DNA of 64,000 nt. Source: Vibrio metoecus (GTDB taxonomy: Bacteria; Pseudomonadota; Gammaproteobacteria; Enterobacterales; Vibrionaceae). The stretch lies in contig NZ_JJMN01000070.1 in NCBI RefSeq assembly GCF_000696385.1, forward strand, positions 124,001 to 188,000, read 5' to 3'. Positions 11,145-21,584 of this stretch are shown here, piece by piece (position 1 is the first letter of the stretch; the number at the start of each line of letters is the position of its first letter). The translations under genes and the position numbers were made by a program. The notes beneath the pieces are model-generated. The model saw nothing but the letters and a program-made list of their open reading frames with translations. It did not search any database and was not told the origin of the DNA.

Positions 11145-14100
11145 TTATACCGCCTCCGCTGCTAATGTGGCTTGTTGCTCCTGCTCTTTGCGCTTTTGCA
11201 GTACCGCTTTGTAATCACGCGGCATCACCTTGGCCATCGTGGCTAGGCTTGCGTCAAAGTTGGCAAGGAAAGCTTTGGCCACTTCACTTCCTGTGAATTG
11301 AACATGCTTGGTTAACATTTCTTTGAGTAGGGCTTTGTCTTCCGCTTCGATTGGATCTAAATCGACTAACTCAGCATTCAGCTTAGATTTGAAGTCGCCA
11401 GATTTATCCCAAACGTAAGCCACACCGCCACTCATACCCGCTGCGAAGTTACGACCGGTTGAGCCGAGGATCACCGCGACACCGCCCGTCATGTATTCAC
11501 AGCCGTGATCGCCGATACCTTCCACCACTACTTTGGCACCTGAGTTACGTACACAGAAACGTTCACCGGCTAGGCCACGAATGTAAGATTCGCCAGAGGT
11601 TGCGCCGTAGAAACAGACGTTACCGACCACAATGTTCTCTTCCGGAACGATGGTGGCGTTACGGTTCGGGTAGAGCACCAGCGTGCCACCAGAAAGACCT
11701 TTACCCCAGTAGTCGTTGGCATCGCCTTCCACTTCAAAGTAAACGCCTTTAGTGAGGAAGGCTCCGAAAGATTGTCCCGCACTGCCGTTGAATTTCACCT
11801 GCATTGGCTGTGGTAAGCCTTGGTCTTTGTAAACTTTACAGATTTCGTTCGACAGCATAGTACCGGTACTGCGATCGGTGTTGATAATCGGCAGCTCAGC
11901 TTTGACGGCTTCACCACGCTCAAGGGCAGGCGTCGCCAATTGGATTAAGGTGCGATCCAGTACGCTTTCAAGCTGATGGTTCTGCTGAGTCTGGCAGTAA
12001 ATGCCATCGACACTGCGCGGCTGCTCAATAAAGAGGATGGGCGACAGATCGAGATTCTTATATTTCCAGTGACCCACATCATCACGCACTTTGAGTTTGT
12101 GCGCTTGGCCAACCATGTCATTGATGGTGCGGAAGCCCAGTTCAGCCATGATTTCACGCAGACCTTGAGCCATGTATTGGAAGAAGGTAACAACGTCATC
12201 CACACGGCCAGCAAAACGCTCACGCAAGGTTTTGTTTTGCGTCGCGATACCGACTGGACAAGTGTTTTTGTGACACTTACGCATCATGATACAGCCTTCA
12301 ACCACGAGTGCTGCGGTTGCGACGCCCCATTCTTCTGCACCCAGCAGTACCGCAATCGCGATATCGCGTGGGGTTTTCATCTGTCCATCGGCTTGCACCA
12401 CAATGCGGTTACGCAGGCCGTTTTTCAGCAGAGTCTGGTGAGTTTCAGCCAGACCCAATTCCCAAGGCAAACCGGTATGACGGATAGAAGAGATCGGTGA
12501 TGCACCGGTACCACCATCGTGACCTGCAATCAGAACTACGTCAGCTTTGGCTTTAGCCACACCCGATGCGATGGTACCGACACCGGCTTCAGAAACCAGT
12601 TTGACGTTGACGCGGCCTTTACGGTTGGCATTTTTCAGATCGAAAATCAGCTGGGCTAAGTCTTCGATTGAGTAAATGTCGTGGTGTGGTGGTGGCGAAA
12701 TCAGGCCCACTCCTGGTGTGGAGTGACGAGTTGCACCGATCCATTCATCGACTTTATCGCCAGGAAGCTGACCGCCTTCGCCCGGTTTCGCCCCTTGCGC
12801 CATCTTGATCTGGATTTCATCCGCGTTGGTCAGGTAGTAAGAGGTCACGCCGAAACGGCCAGAAGCCACTTGCTTGATCGCTGAGCGTTCTGAATCGCCA
12901 TTCGCATTCAGTTCAAAACGCATTGGGTCTTCACCACCCTCACCGGAGTTGGATTTCGCGCCTAAGCGGTTCATCGCAATCGCCAGTGTGGAGTGCGCTT
13001 CGTATGAGATAGAACCGAACGACATCGCACCCGTTGCAAAGCGCTTCACAATGCTTTCGATCGGTTCCACTTCCTCAATCGGAATCGAACCCGCAGGATT
13101 TTTCACAAAATCGAGCTGGCTGCGCAGAGTCACCGCTTTATCGCCTTGGCTATCAACCGCTGCCGCATATTTCTTAAATTGTCGGGTAGGTTTTTTATGG
13201 CGAGTGGACTCCTGCAGCAGGTGAATGGTTTCTGGGTTAAACAGATGTTGTTCACCGCGCTGTTTCCATTGATACACGCCACCGACATCCAACACTTGCA
13301 GTGGGATTTCGCGCGTTGGGTAGCCAATGCGATGACGAACCAACACTTCTTTGGCGATATCGTCGAGGGTTAAACCTTGAATACGGGTGATGGTGCCGGT
13401 GAAGTATTTGTCCACCACCGCTTTGCTGATCCCGAGCGCTTCAAAAATCTGTGCACCATGATAAGACTGCAGCGTCGAAATCCCCATTTTTGAGAAGATT
13501 TTCAGCAAGCCGCCATTAACGCCTTTGCGGTAATTCTCGAAGTATTTCTCAACCGAAATATCAGCATCGAGTTTCTTCTGACGTTTGAGGTCAACGATGG
13601 TTTCCACCACTAAATACGGGTTAACAGCGTTCGCGCCGTAGCCGAGTAGGGTAGCAAAGTGGTGCGTTTCACGCGCATCACCAGTTTCCACCACAATGCC
13701 GCATTTAGAACGCAGACCTTTGCGGATCAGGTGATGGTGCACTGCGCCCACGGCCAGCATCGCTGGGATGGCGGCATGGTTGGAGTTCACCGCGCGGTCG
13801 GTCAGCAAAATGATCGAGTAGCCATCAATCACCGCATCTTCCGCGTATTGGCAAATACGTTTCAGAGCACGCTCTAGCTTGCCTGGTTCGTCGCTGGCAC
13901 GAAATACGATGTCCAACGTTTTGGCTTGTAGGTGCTCGTTATCAATTGCACGCAGTTTTTCCAACTCAGCGTTAGAAATCACAGGTGATTCCAGCTCAAC
14001 CTTACGGCAGTGAGCAGGCGTTTCAGAAAGCAAGTTTTGATCGCGGCCGATATAAGTGTTGAGCGACATCACCATGCGTTCACGGATCGGGTCGATTGGT

Positions 14101-15692
14101 GGGTTCGTCACCTGAGCAAACAACTGCTTAAAGTAGTTTGAGAGATGCTGAGATTGGTGTGACAGCACGGCTACAGGCCAGTCTGCACCCATCGAACCGA
14201 GAGGCTCATAACCGGTTTGTGCTAGGGTCAGAATGATGTCATTGACCTCTTCGCTACTCACCCCAAACGCTTGTTGACGGTGGAGGAGACGCTCTGGCGA
14301 CGGTTGGCTATGTACGTTGTCGGCATCCGGCAGCTTTTTCAAGCTGAGTAGGTTTTCTTCTACCCATTTTTCATAAGGCTGCGCGCAAGCGATGCCGTCT
14401 TTGACTTCTTCATCCGAGATGATGCGGCCTTGCTCTAGGTCAGCAACAAAGATACGTCCCGGTTGCAGACGACCACGGTATTCCACATTGGCAGGATCAA
14501 TTTCCACTACGCCAGATTCGGAAGCCATGATCAGGAAATCATCTTTGGTCACGGTATAACGAGACGGACGCAGACCGTTACGATCCAGCGTTGCGCCGAC
14601 TTGTACCCCATCGGTAAAGCACACGGATGCAGGGCCATCCCAAGGTTCCATGACGTTGGCATGGTACTGGTAGAAGGCGCGGCGTTTGGGAGCCATCGCT
14701 TTATTTTCTTGCCATGCTTCCGGGATCATCATCATCAGAGCGTGAGGTAAGCTGCGACCAGAAAGCACCAGCAGTTCGAGTACCATGTCAAAGTTAGCGG
14801 AATCGGATGCGCCTTCTTGGCAGATAGGCAGCAGCATGTCGATTTCAGCTTGGGTAAAGAGCTTGGATTGTAAAATCGCTTCGCGCGCTTTCATCCAGTT
14901 TAAGTTACCGCGAACCGTGTTGATCTCACCGTTGTGCGCGATGTAGCGGAAAGGCTGAGCCAGTCGCCATTTTGGGAAGGTGTTGGTAGAAAAACGTGAG
15001 TGCACCAGCGCCAGTGCGGTGACCATGGTTGGGTTTTGCAAATCGAGGAAGTATTGCGGTACTTGCTCTGTGGTCAGCTGACCCTTGTAGACCAAGGTTT
15101 TATACGACATCGAGTTGATATAAAAATCATCACCGATGTTTGACACGCTCTCAAGGCAGACGCGAACCGTGTAGTTACGTAGCACATACAGTTTACGCTC
15201 TAGCTCATCTGGCTGCATACCTGGGCCACCAGAAATGAACACGTGTTCAAATTGTGGCTCTGTGCTGAGTGGGTCGGCACCCAACATGCTGTTGTCGGTT
15301 GGCAAAACACGATAGCCAATCACATCCAGATCAAGGCGTTTGGCATTGCGTTCTAGAATATCGCGGCATTGGGCGCGTTTGTGTTCGTCTTTCGGGAACA
15401 GCACTACACCCACGCCATATTTTTCGAATGAAGGCAGTTTAACGCCAAGCTTAACCGCTTCTTCGAGTAAAAATTCGTGAGGTTTTTGCAACAAAATACC
15501 CGCACCGTCACCGCTGCAAGGGTCACAGCCCTGACCGCCACGGTGTTCCATGCGTGCTAGCATGTCCAAAGCTTGAGTGACCACCTGATGAGATTTGCGA
15601 TTTTTCAGGTGAGCGACAAAGCCGATACCACAAGCATCGTGCTCTAACTCAGGCGTATAAAGACCCCGCGAACGCTGCGCTTTATCTACCAT
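11145..15692 (-). CDS. gltB: Glutamate synthase large subunit, second copy
   Basis: GOGAT alpha subunit, 1515 residues from ATG 15692, chosen for its AAGGA ribosome site 8-12 nt upstream. A GTG at 15740, in frame and preceded by GGAGGG, could add 16 residues. The amidotransferase cysteine is in LEHDACGIGF (Cys21 from the ATG); the short propeptide before it is usual. The synthase domain has [13 protein letters not shown] and GGQLPGDKV, with CIMMRKCHKNTC for the 3Fe-4S cluster, and a C-terminal glycine-rich beta-helix. The frame is intact. It differs throughout from the copy at 4802-9267, and the leader upstream is highly structured. Confidence 0.94.
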   Translation of the reverse strand: MVDKAQRSRGLYTPELEHDACGIGFVAHLKNRKSHQVVTQALDMLARMEHRGGQGCDPCSGDGAGILLQKPHEFLLEEAVKLGVKLPSFEKYGVGVVLFPKDEHKRAQCRDILERNAKRLDLDVIGYRVLPTDNSMLGADPLSTEPQFEHVFISGGPGMQPDELERKLYVLRNYTVRVCLESVSNIGDDFYINSMSYKTLVYKGQLTTEQVPQYFLDLQNPTMVTALALVHSRFSTNTFPKWRLAQPFRYIAHNGEINTVRGNLNWMKAREAILQSKLFTQAEIDMLLPICQEGASDSANFDMVLELLVLSGRSLPHALMMMIPEAWQENKAMAPKRRAFYQYHANVMEPWDGPASVCFTDGVQVGATLDRNGLRPSRYTVTKDDFLIMASESGVVEIDPANVEYRGRLQPGRIFVADLEQGRIISDEEVKDGIACAQPYEKWVEENLLSLKKLPDADNVHSQPSPERLLHRQQAFGVSSEEVNDIILTLAQTGYEPLGSMGADWPVAVLSHQSQHLSNYFKQLFAQVTNPPIDPIRERMVMSLNTYIGRDQNLLSETPAHCRKVELESPVISNAELEKLRAIDNEHLQAKTLDIVFRASDEPGKLERALKRICQYAEDAVIDGYSIILLTDRAVNSNHAAIPAMLAVGAVHHHLIRKGLRSKCGIVVETGDARETHHFATLLGYGANAVNPYLVVETIVDLKRQKKLDADISVEKYFENYRKGVNGGLLKIFSKMGISTLQSYHGAQIFEALGISKAVVDKYFTGTITRIQGLTLDDIAKEVLVRHRIGYPTREIPLQVLDVGGVYQWKQRGEQHLFNPETIHLLQESTRHKKPTRQFKKYAAAVDSQGDKAVTLRSQLDFVKNPAGSIPIEEVEPIESIVKRFATGAMSFGSISYEAHSTLAIAMNRLGAKSNSGEGGEDPMRFELNANGDSERSAIKQVASGRFGVTSYYLTNADEIQIKMAQGAKPGEGGQLPGDKVDEWIGATRHSTPGVGLISPPPHHDIYSIEDLAQLIFDLKNANRKGRVNVKLVSEAGVGTIASGVAKAKADVVLIAGHDGGTGASPISSIRHTGLPWELGLAETHQTLLKNGLRNRIVVQADGQMKTPRDIAIAVLLGAEEWGVATAALVVEGCIMMRKCHKNTCPVGIATQNKTLRERFAGRVDDVVTFFQYMAQGLREIMAELGFRTINDMVGQAHKLKVRDDVGHWKYKNLDLSPILFIEQPRSVDGIYCQTQQNHQLESVLDRTLIQLATPALERGEAVKAELPIINTDRSTGTMLSNEICKVYKDQGLPQPMQVKFNGSAGQSFGAFLTKGVYFEVEGDANDYWGKGLSGGTLVLYPNRNATIVPEENIVVGNVCFYGATSGESYIRGLAGERFCVRNSGAKVVVEGIGDHGCEYMTGGVAVILGSTGRNFAAGMSGGVAYVWDKSGDFKSKLNAELVDLDPIEAEDKALLKEMLTKHVQFTGSEVAKAFLANFDASLATMAKVMPRDYKAVLQKRKEQEQQATLAAEAV

Positions 15693-15727
15693 AGATACAT
15701 CCTTCCAGTTCTTGAGGACGCAACAGC

Positions 15728-15962
15728 ACTGAGTTTGCACTCAGTTATTCCCTCCACACATCAAGCAGCATTGGCTGTATCAAGTGCTCGGGTGATACGT
15801 CCTTGTTCCTTTTTTGTTTTGAGTGAAATCTGCTTAGGGAGCAGATCCGCGTCCTTTCCGTCTCTCACAGGAAATATATTGTGAGAAAGACAATCCTTAG
15901 TGATATTCCTGTCGTTGAGCCACTTTACTAGTGGATTCTTTTGGTAGGTATGGAATATCACT
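15728..15962 (-). promoter_or_regulatory. Structured 5' leader of the second gltBD operon, candidate cis-regulatory RNA
   Basis: Read on the minus strand, five hairpins follow one another: A, 11-bp arms 15962-15952/15909-15899 enclosing an inner 5-bp stem (15934-15930/15924-15920); B, 7 bp (15886-15880/15869-15863); C, 7 bp with a five-base loop (15846-15840/15834-15828); D, 6 bp (15798-15793/15782-15777); E, 7 bp with loop GCAA (15745-15739/15734-15728), about 25 nt before the ribosome site. An A-rich single-stranded stretch separates C and D. I recognise no known riboswitch consensus. The 81-codon ORF across it (15761-16006) is not convincing. Confidence 0.55.
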
Positions 15963-16273
15963 GATAGTCTGCCGAGTTTTTTGTAATTAATTGAGCAAAA
16001 AAGCACGGAAAACTGAAAGTATCCTACAATTTTGCTGGCGCAAATTCCAACGAAAAGTCTGCGGATTGGTTTATTTTTTTACAGTAAGATGAATGTTTTG
16101 TTTAACAAAGCAGCAACAATATGCAAATAGTGTTTTGTTTATGCCTATTTATTGATTTGGCTTCGTTTGAAATCAAACGCGAGGGATTAAAATTTGTGAC
16201 GAATTTAATTGGAAATGTAATTAAATTACACGGATGGTAGTGAGAGATATTTGTATTTAGATTGGGCTAACAC
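15963..16273. other. Divergent promoter region gltB / yhcC
   Basis: AT-rich, no supported ORF. It must hold the promoter of the gltB leader (minus) and that of yhcC (plus). I cannot assign -10/-35 elements with confidence. Confidence 0.5.
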
Positions 16274-17212
16274 ATGCATCTACATCAATTGGTGAACACC
16301 ATAGGTCAAGATTTACAGCGTCGCTATGGAGAGAAAGTTCATAAACTGACGCTCCATGGAGGGTTTAGTTGCCCAAATCGAGACGGTACGATTGGCCGTG
16401 GTGGCTGTACTTTCTGTAACGTGGCCTCGTTTGCCAATGAAGAAACCCAGCAGAAAAGTATTCAAGAGCAGTTGAAGGATCGGGCTGGAGAGATCAAGCG
16501 TGCCAAGAAATATCTCGCTTATTTTCAGGCTTACACCAGCACGTATGCGGAAGTGCAAGTGTTGAAATCGATGTACGAACAGGCTCTAGAAGAAGCGGAT
16601 ATTGTGGGTTTGTGTGTTGGCACTCGGCCTGATTGTGTGCCGGATGCGGTGCTTGAGCTGCTCGCCGATTATGTGCAGCAAGGTTACGAGATTTGGTTGG
16701 AGCTTGGGCTGCAAACCGCACACGATCACACCTTGAAACGCATTAACCGCGGGCACGATTTTGCCTGTTATGCAGAGATCACTGCCAAAGCCAGAGCACT
16801 AGGCATCAAAGTGTGTACTCACTTGATTGTTGGGTTGCCTGGCGAAGGGCGTAGTGACAATCTTGCCACATTACAACAAGTGCTTAGTGTGGGAACCGAT
16901 GGTATTAAGTTGCACGGTTTGCACATTGTGGAAGGCAGTACCATGGCGAAAGCATGGCGAGCGGGGCGTTTAACTGTGCTCGAACAGGACGAATATGTGT
17001 CTATCGCCTGTGAAATGATTCGCTCAACGCCACCGCAGATTATTTATCATCGTGTGTCTTCGGCTGCCCGTAGACCAACGCTACTTGCCCCGTTGTGGTG
17101 TGAAAACCGCTGGTGGGCAATGACTGCGATTGGTCAAAGGCTTGAGCGAGAGGGTGCTCAGGGCTCCTTACTTGGCACTCCTTTTGAGTATTCTCCTTTA
17201 AACCTAATGTAA
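16274..17212 (+). CDS. yhcC: YhcC-family radical SAM protein
   Basis: Member of the TIGR01212 radical SAM family, reaction unknown. The 312 residues include HKLTLHGGFSCPNRDGTIG, then RGGCTFCNVASF, giving the family's Cys cluster for a 4Fe-4S centre (CTFC preceded by a more distant Cys). LCVGTRPDCVPD and LELGLQTAHD follow, plus HLIVGLPGEG. Close to E. coli YhcC over its whole length. The neighbours match E. coli too, where arcB, yhcC and gltBD are contiguous. Confidence 0.9.
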   Translation: MHLHQLVNTIGQDLQRRYGEKVHKLTLHGGFSCPNRDGTIGRGGCTFCNVASFANEETQQKSIQEQLKDRAGEIKRAKKYLAYFQAYTSTYAEVQVLKSMYEQALEEADIVGLCVGTRPDCVPDAVLELLADYVQQGYEIWLELGLQTAHDHTLKRINRGHDFACYAEITAKARALGIKVCTHLIVGLPGEGRSDNLATLQQVLSVGTDGIKLHGLHIVEGSTMAKAWRAGRLTVLEQDEYVSIACEMIRSTPPQIIYHRVSSAARRPTLLAPLWCENRWWAMTAIGQRLEREGAQGSLLGTPFEYSPLNLM

Positions 17213-17280
17213 TAATCCGCAGCAAAGTTAGATAATCTTTTGTACTATTTAAATAATCATCAATAAGAACATCTGCATGC

Positions 17281-19020
17281 ATGTTTGAATCCGTTAGTGA
17301 GTTTGTACTGATTTTTTTGACGACTGGGCTCATGCTCGGCGGTGGGCTATTACTCTGGTTTGGCTGGTACAACTACCTTCAACCTCAAAGATTGATTCAG
17401 CTTTTTCACCATGCTCCCTCTGGAGTACTGCTTGTCGGCGAGCAACGTATTCTGCGCGCTAATGTCGCTGCGTATTTACTGCTTGGGATTCGTTTGGTTG
17501 GACGACACTATTTGTTTGCTAGCGAGCAAGGTGAGGAGGGAGAGCATGCCTTTTATCGAGCCCTAGAAAGCAGTGTACGGCAAAAACGATCAGTGCCTTT
17601 ACTTTGGCCTGTTGCGGGTAAAACCGCACAAACCTTAGAAATATCAGCATCACTATTACGCCATTGGCCGAAAAAATTATGGCTAGTGAACGTGATTGGC
17701 TTTGATTGTCCCAGTACAGATATTCAGCAAGAGCGCCATTCATTAGCGATGGCGCGTACGGCACTCGATTCTCTGTCTGAGTTGATCTTTATTAAAAGTA
17801 CGGAAGGGACATTAATGGCGACCAACCGTGCGTTTGATCAGTTCTGGCAAGACCGAATCGAAGAGGGCAGCGCGACCTTCAAAGGCATTATGAAAGGGCG
17901 CACGAGCCAGCGTTGTTGGACGGTGACTCCCGACGGGCGTAGCTGCCTTTTAGAAACCTATCAACGGGTACTGATGTCGCCAGAAGGCGAAAATATTGGG
18001 CTACTGGGTATCAGCCATGATGTGACCGACTGGTACAACATGCAGCGCCAATTAAGAGAAGAGATGGACAAGCGACGTGATACCGAAGTGGCATTGGCGC
18101 AGCGTGATACCATCTTACAAAACATCCTTGAATCTAGCCCTGATTCGATTGGTATCTTTAACGAAAACATGGTTTATCAGGCTTGTAATCAGCCCTTTGT
18201 TGAAGCATTGGGGATTGCTGAAGTTTCCGATTTAGTGGGTAAGCGTTTGCAAGATGTGATCCCAGAACATATTTATGCTCGTCTAGCGGAATCGGATAGC
18301 CAAGTGCTGCATGAAGGGAAGTCGTTACGCCGGATTGATAAAATCGCGCGCCCGAATGGGGAGTTTGTTTGGTTTGATGTGGTTAAATCTCCTTTTCGTG
18401 ATCCGGCCTCGGGTACCAATGGGGTATTGATCATGGCGCGAGATGTGTCCGATCGTTATCTGGCTGCCGAGCAATTAAAAATCGCAAACCTTGAACTTGA
18501 GCGGTTAAGCTTCTTAGACAGCCTGACTCACGTCGCCAATCGCCGTCGTTTTGACGAGCAATTACACACATTGTGGCACCTGCATGTGCGTGAAGGTAAT
18601 CCACTGAGCATCATTCTTTGTGATGTGGATTATTTTAAAGATTACAACGATGCCTATGGTCATCTGATGGGCGATGAAACGTTAAAGCAAGTCGCAATGG
18701 CCTTTACTCAAGTTGCGAATCGTCAATCCGATTGTGTTGCGCGTTATGGTGGTGAAGAGTTTGGCATCCTATTACCCAATACCCCTCAATCAGGGGCGAT
18801 TTTGATTGCCGATCGTATTCACGAAAAAATCCGTTCGCTGGCGATCCCTCATGTCCATTCTAAAGTCGCGGATCGCCTTACGGTGAGCCTTGGGGTCATT
18901 ACGCACATTCCTCATCCGGAAGACATTCCAGAGCAGATTGTCTCTTTGGCCGACCAAGCCTTGTATCAAGCCAAAGCTAATGGTCGAAATCAAACCTCTA
19001 TTTATGAAAAAAATGACTAA
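17281..19020 (+). CDS. Membrane-anchored PAS-GGDEF diguanylate cyclase
   Basis: Predicted to make cyclic di-GMP. The 579-residue protein has one N-terminal membrane helix (about residues 7-29), a poorly defined region to about 150, two PAS-like segments (SLSELIFIKSTEGTLMATN and ILESSPDSIGIFNENMVYQ), then a GGDEF domain from about 415. The active-site signature is intact (RYGGEEFGILLP), and an RxxD inhibitory-site motif (RQSD) lies five residues before it, so product feedback is expected. It sits between yhcC and arcB on the same strand. The PAS signal is unknown. Confidence 0.88.
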   Translation: MFESVSEFVLIFLTTGLMLGGGLLLWFGWYNYLQPQRLIQLFHHAPSGVLLVGEQRILRANVAAYLLLGIRLVGRHYLFASEQGEEGEHAFYRALESSVRQKRSVPLLWPVAGKTAQTLEISASLLRHWPKKLWLVNVIGFDCPSTDIQQERHSLAMARTALDSLSELIFIKSTEGTLMATNRAFDQFWQDRIEEGSATFKGIMKGRTSQRCWTVTPDGRSCLLETYQRVLMSPEGENIGLLGISHDVTDWYNMQRQLREEMDKRRDTEVALAQRDTILQNILESSPDSIGIFNENMVYQACNQPFVEALGIAEVSDLVGKRLQDVIPEHIYARLAESDSQVLHEGKSLRRIDKIARPNGEFVWFDVVKSPFRDPASGTNGVLIMARDVSDRYLAAEQLKIANLELERLSFLDSLTHVANRRRFDEQLHTLWHLHVREGNPLSIILCDVDYFKDYNDAYGHLMGDETLKQVAMAFTQVANRQSDCVARYGGEEFGILLPNTPQSGAILIADRIHEKIRSLAIPHVHSKVADRLTVSLGVITHIPHPEDIPEQIVSLADQALYQAKANGRNQTSIYEKND

Positions 19021-19170
19021 TACAATATTTTCAATTGCTTGAAATACGACCGCCCAACTTAACGATAATGCGATGCCTAGGATGGCTTGGTATGGGAAAT
19101 GGATCCTCGTCGCTAACGTTTGCTCGGGAAAAAGGCTAGACTAGTGGCTCTTTATCTGACGGAGCAGTGA

Positions 19171-21529
19171 ATGAAACCGATGAAAAATCTGGCCCAGTAT
19201 TATGTCGATTTGTTAGTCAAACTGGGTATTTTGCGTTTTTCGATTTTATTAGCTCTCGCGCTCGTAGCGTTAGCTGTTGTGGTGCAGGTTGGCATTACAT
19301 TGATTCTCAACGGTTTTGTTGATGACATTGACATAATTCGATCGGTTTTCTTTGGTTTGCTCATTACACCTTGGGCGGTGTACTTCCTTTCTGTGGTGGT
19401 TGATCAGTTGGAAGAATCACGCCAACGCCTGTCGAAATTGGTTTCCAAGCTCAAAGATATGCGCTCTCGCGATCAAGAGCTTAATCAAAAACTGCAACAA
19501 AACATCGTGAAACTGAATCAAGAGATAGAAGAGCGGATCAAGGCAGAAGAAGCTCGTGAAGAGGCGATGGCCGATCTACGAAAATGAAGTGTATCAACGT
19601 GAAAAAACCCAAGTGGAGCTCGCAGAACGTACGGCATTACTGCGCTCCTTCATCGATGCCTCTCCAGATTTGATCTATTACCGCAACGCTAAAGGTGAGT
19701 TTTCCGGCTGCAACCGAGCGATGGAAGAGCTGACCGGCAAGCGCGAAAGCGAGTTGGTGGGGCTAACCCCTTGGGATGTGTACCGCAAAGAAATCGCACA
19801 ATCGATTGTCGAAACCGATCAGCGAGTTTTTAACAATAATACAGCGATTACTTATGAGCAGTGGCTTGAGTACCCTGACGGTCGCAAGAGCTTCTTTGAA
19901 CTGCGTAAAGTGCCATTTTATAGCAAAGATGGGCGTCATCTTGGTTTGGTCGGTTTTGGTCGTGATATTACCGAGCGCAAACGCCACGAAGAATCACTGG
20001 AAAAAGCCAGCCGTGACAAAACCACGTTTATTTCCACCATCAGCCACGAGCTGCGCACTCCGCTCAATGGCATTGTTGGTTTGAGCCGTATGCTGCTGGA
20101 TACACCATTGAGCGGTGAGCAACGTAAGCATTTACAAACCATCAATGTGAGTGCCGTGACGCTTGGTAATATCTTCAACGATATCATTGATATGGATAAG
20201 TTTGACCGCCGCAAGCTTGAGCTTTTCCCTGCAGCCCTCAACTTTGAAGAGTTTGTGGCAGAAATTGAAGTGTTAGCTGCTTTGATGGCGGAGCAAAAAG
20301 GGCTGCGGTTTGATTTAGAACGTCTGACCGATTTACCTTCATTAGTGGAAGTGGATGCTACGCGTTTGCGCCAAGTGTTGTGGAACTTAATCAGTAATGC
20401 GATGAAGTTTACCAAAGACGGTGGCGTTGTGATGACGGTGAGTGCGGAGTGCGATGAGCAGCATGCCGATATTACTATTGAAGTTGAAGATACTGGGATT
20501 GGTATTCCTGAAGCTGAGCAAGAAAAAATCTTTGCCATGTATTATCAGGTTAAGTCAGGCAAAGACAACTTACATGCAGTAGGCACGGGGATTGGCCTAG
20601 CCGTATCTCGTCAATTGATTAAATTGATGGGGGGCGATATCAGTGTAAACAGTGAAGAAGGCTTCGGCAGCACCTTTACCGTTACGATGCGTGTACCGCT
20701 TTTGGAGAAAGCGCCACTGACTGAGGAGCCTCAAGAATCACAAACCCAGCTGAACATTTTCATGGTTGAGGACATTGAACTCAATATTACGGTTGCTCGT
20801 TCGTTACTTGAAAGCATGGGGCATAAAGTGACCGTGGCGATGACCGGAGAAGACGCGATCCAACGTTTTACGCCGACTGATTACGATCTGGTGTTTCTCG
20901 ATATTCAGCTACCGGATATGACAGGGTTCGATATCGCTCAATATTATCGTGCTCACTACACCGAACTTCCGCCTTTGGTGGCTTTAACTGCCAATGTATT
21001 GAAAGACAAAGAAGAGTATCGCCAAAAAGGTATGGATGCGGCGATCAGTAAACCGTTGTCTGTAGCGGCGGTACGTGAAGTGATTGGTAAAGTGACGCAT
21101 GAGCTTGAGGATGATGCTGATTTAGATGAGCCGAGCTCGATTCAGAAAACTCAAGAGCAAGACATTTATCAGCAGTTGCTCGATCTTGAGATGCTGCAAT
21201 CTTACGTTGAAATTGTGGGCACTCAGCCTGTTATCGATAGCGTGAGTTTATTTGAGCACTCGATGCCAGCTTATCTCGAAGTATTGGACTCCAATATGGT
21301 CGCCAAAGATAAAGAGGGGATAGTCAGTGAAGCGCATAAAATTAAAGGGGCGGCAGGCTCGGTAGGGCTTAAGCGGATCCAAAAAATTGCCCAAAAGGCG
21401 CAATCACCGGAAGCTCCGGCATGGTGGGAAAACATCAGTGATTGGGTTGAAGAAATAAAAAATGAATACCAGTCCGATATTGCGTTGTTAAAGCAGTGGT
21501 TGAGTCAGCAAGCAGGCTCAAACAAGTGA
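19171..21529 (+). CDS. arcB: Aerobic respiration sensor kinase ArcB (one-base frameshift)
   Basis: Tripartite hybrid kinase that reads quinone redox state and phosphorylates ArcA. Two N-terminal membrane helices (about 20-50 and 57-78) are followed by a coiled coil, a PAS domain (from SFIDASPDLIYYRN), HisKA with SHELRTPLNG (His292), the ATPase, a receiver with FLDIQLPD (Asp577) and an HPt domain with EAHKIKGAAGS (His722). After residue 135 the frame shifts: dropping one base at 19578-19579 turns MADLRK-stop into MADLENEVYQRE and gives 785 residues. The three phosphorylation residues are all present. The break is probably a sequence error. Convergent with arcA. Confidence 0.93.
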
Positions 21530-21534
21530 CAAAA

Positions 21535-21560
21535 AAGACCCTAGCCATGGCTAGGGTCTT
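21535..21560. terminator. Bidirectional terminator between arcB and arcA
   Basis: A perfect 26-base palindrome with arms AAGACCCTAGCC. Six A just before it give the minus strand a T-run, so it best serves arcA. On the plus strand the T content after it is modest. Confidence 0.8.
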
Positions 21561-21584
21561 ATCTAATCAGCGGCAGAGAAGAAA

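Noticed and set aside
11145..15692. Recent gene duplication of gltB within the window
   Set aside because: The two copies differ throughout in sequence and length, so they are old paralogues or of separate origin.
15761..16006. 81-codon minus-strand ORF upstream of gltB
   Set aside because: No ribosome site at its start, no family resemblance, and it covers the strong hairpins of the leader, which explain the sequence better.
19171..21529. arcB as a true pseudogene
   Set aside because: Only one extra base, all three phosphorylation sites intact, and the same kind of error affects many essential or core genes in the window.
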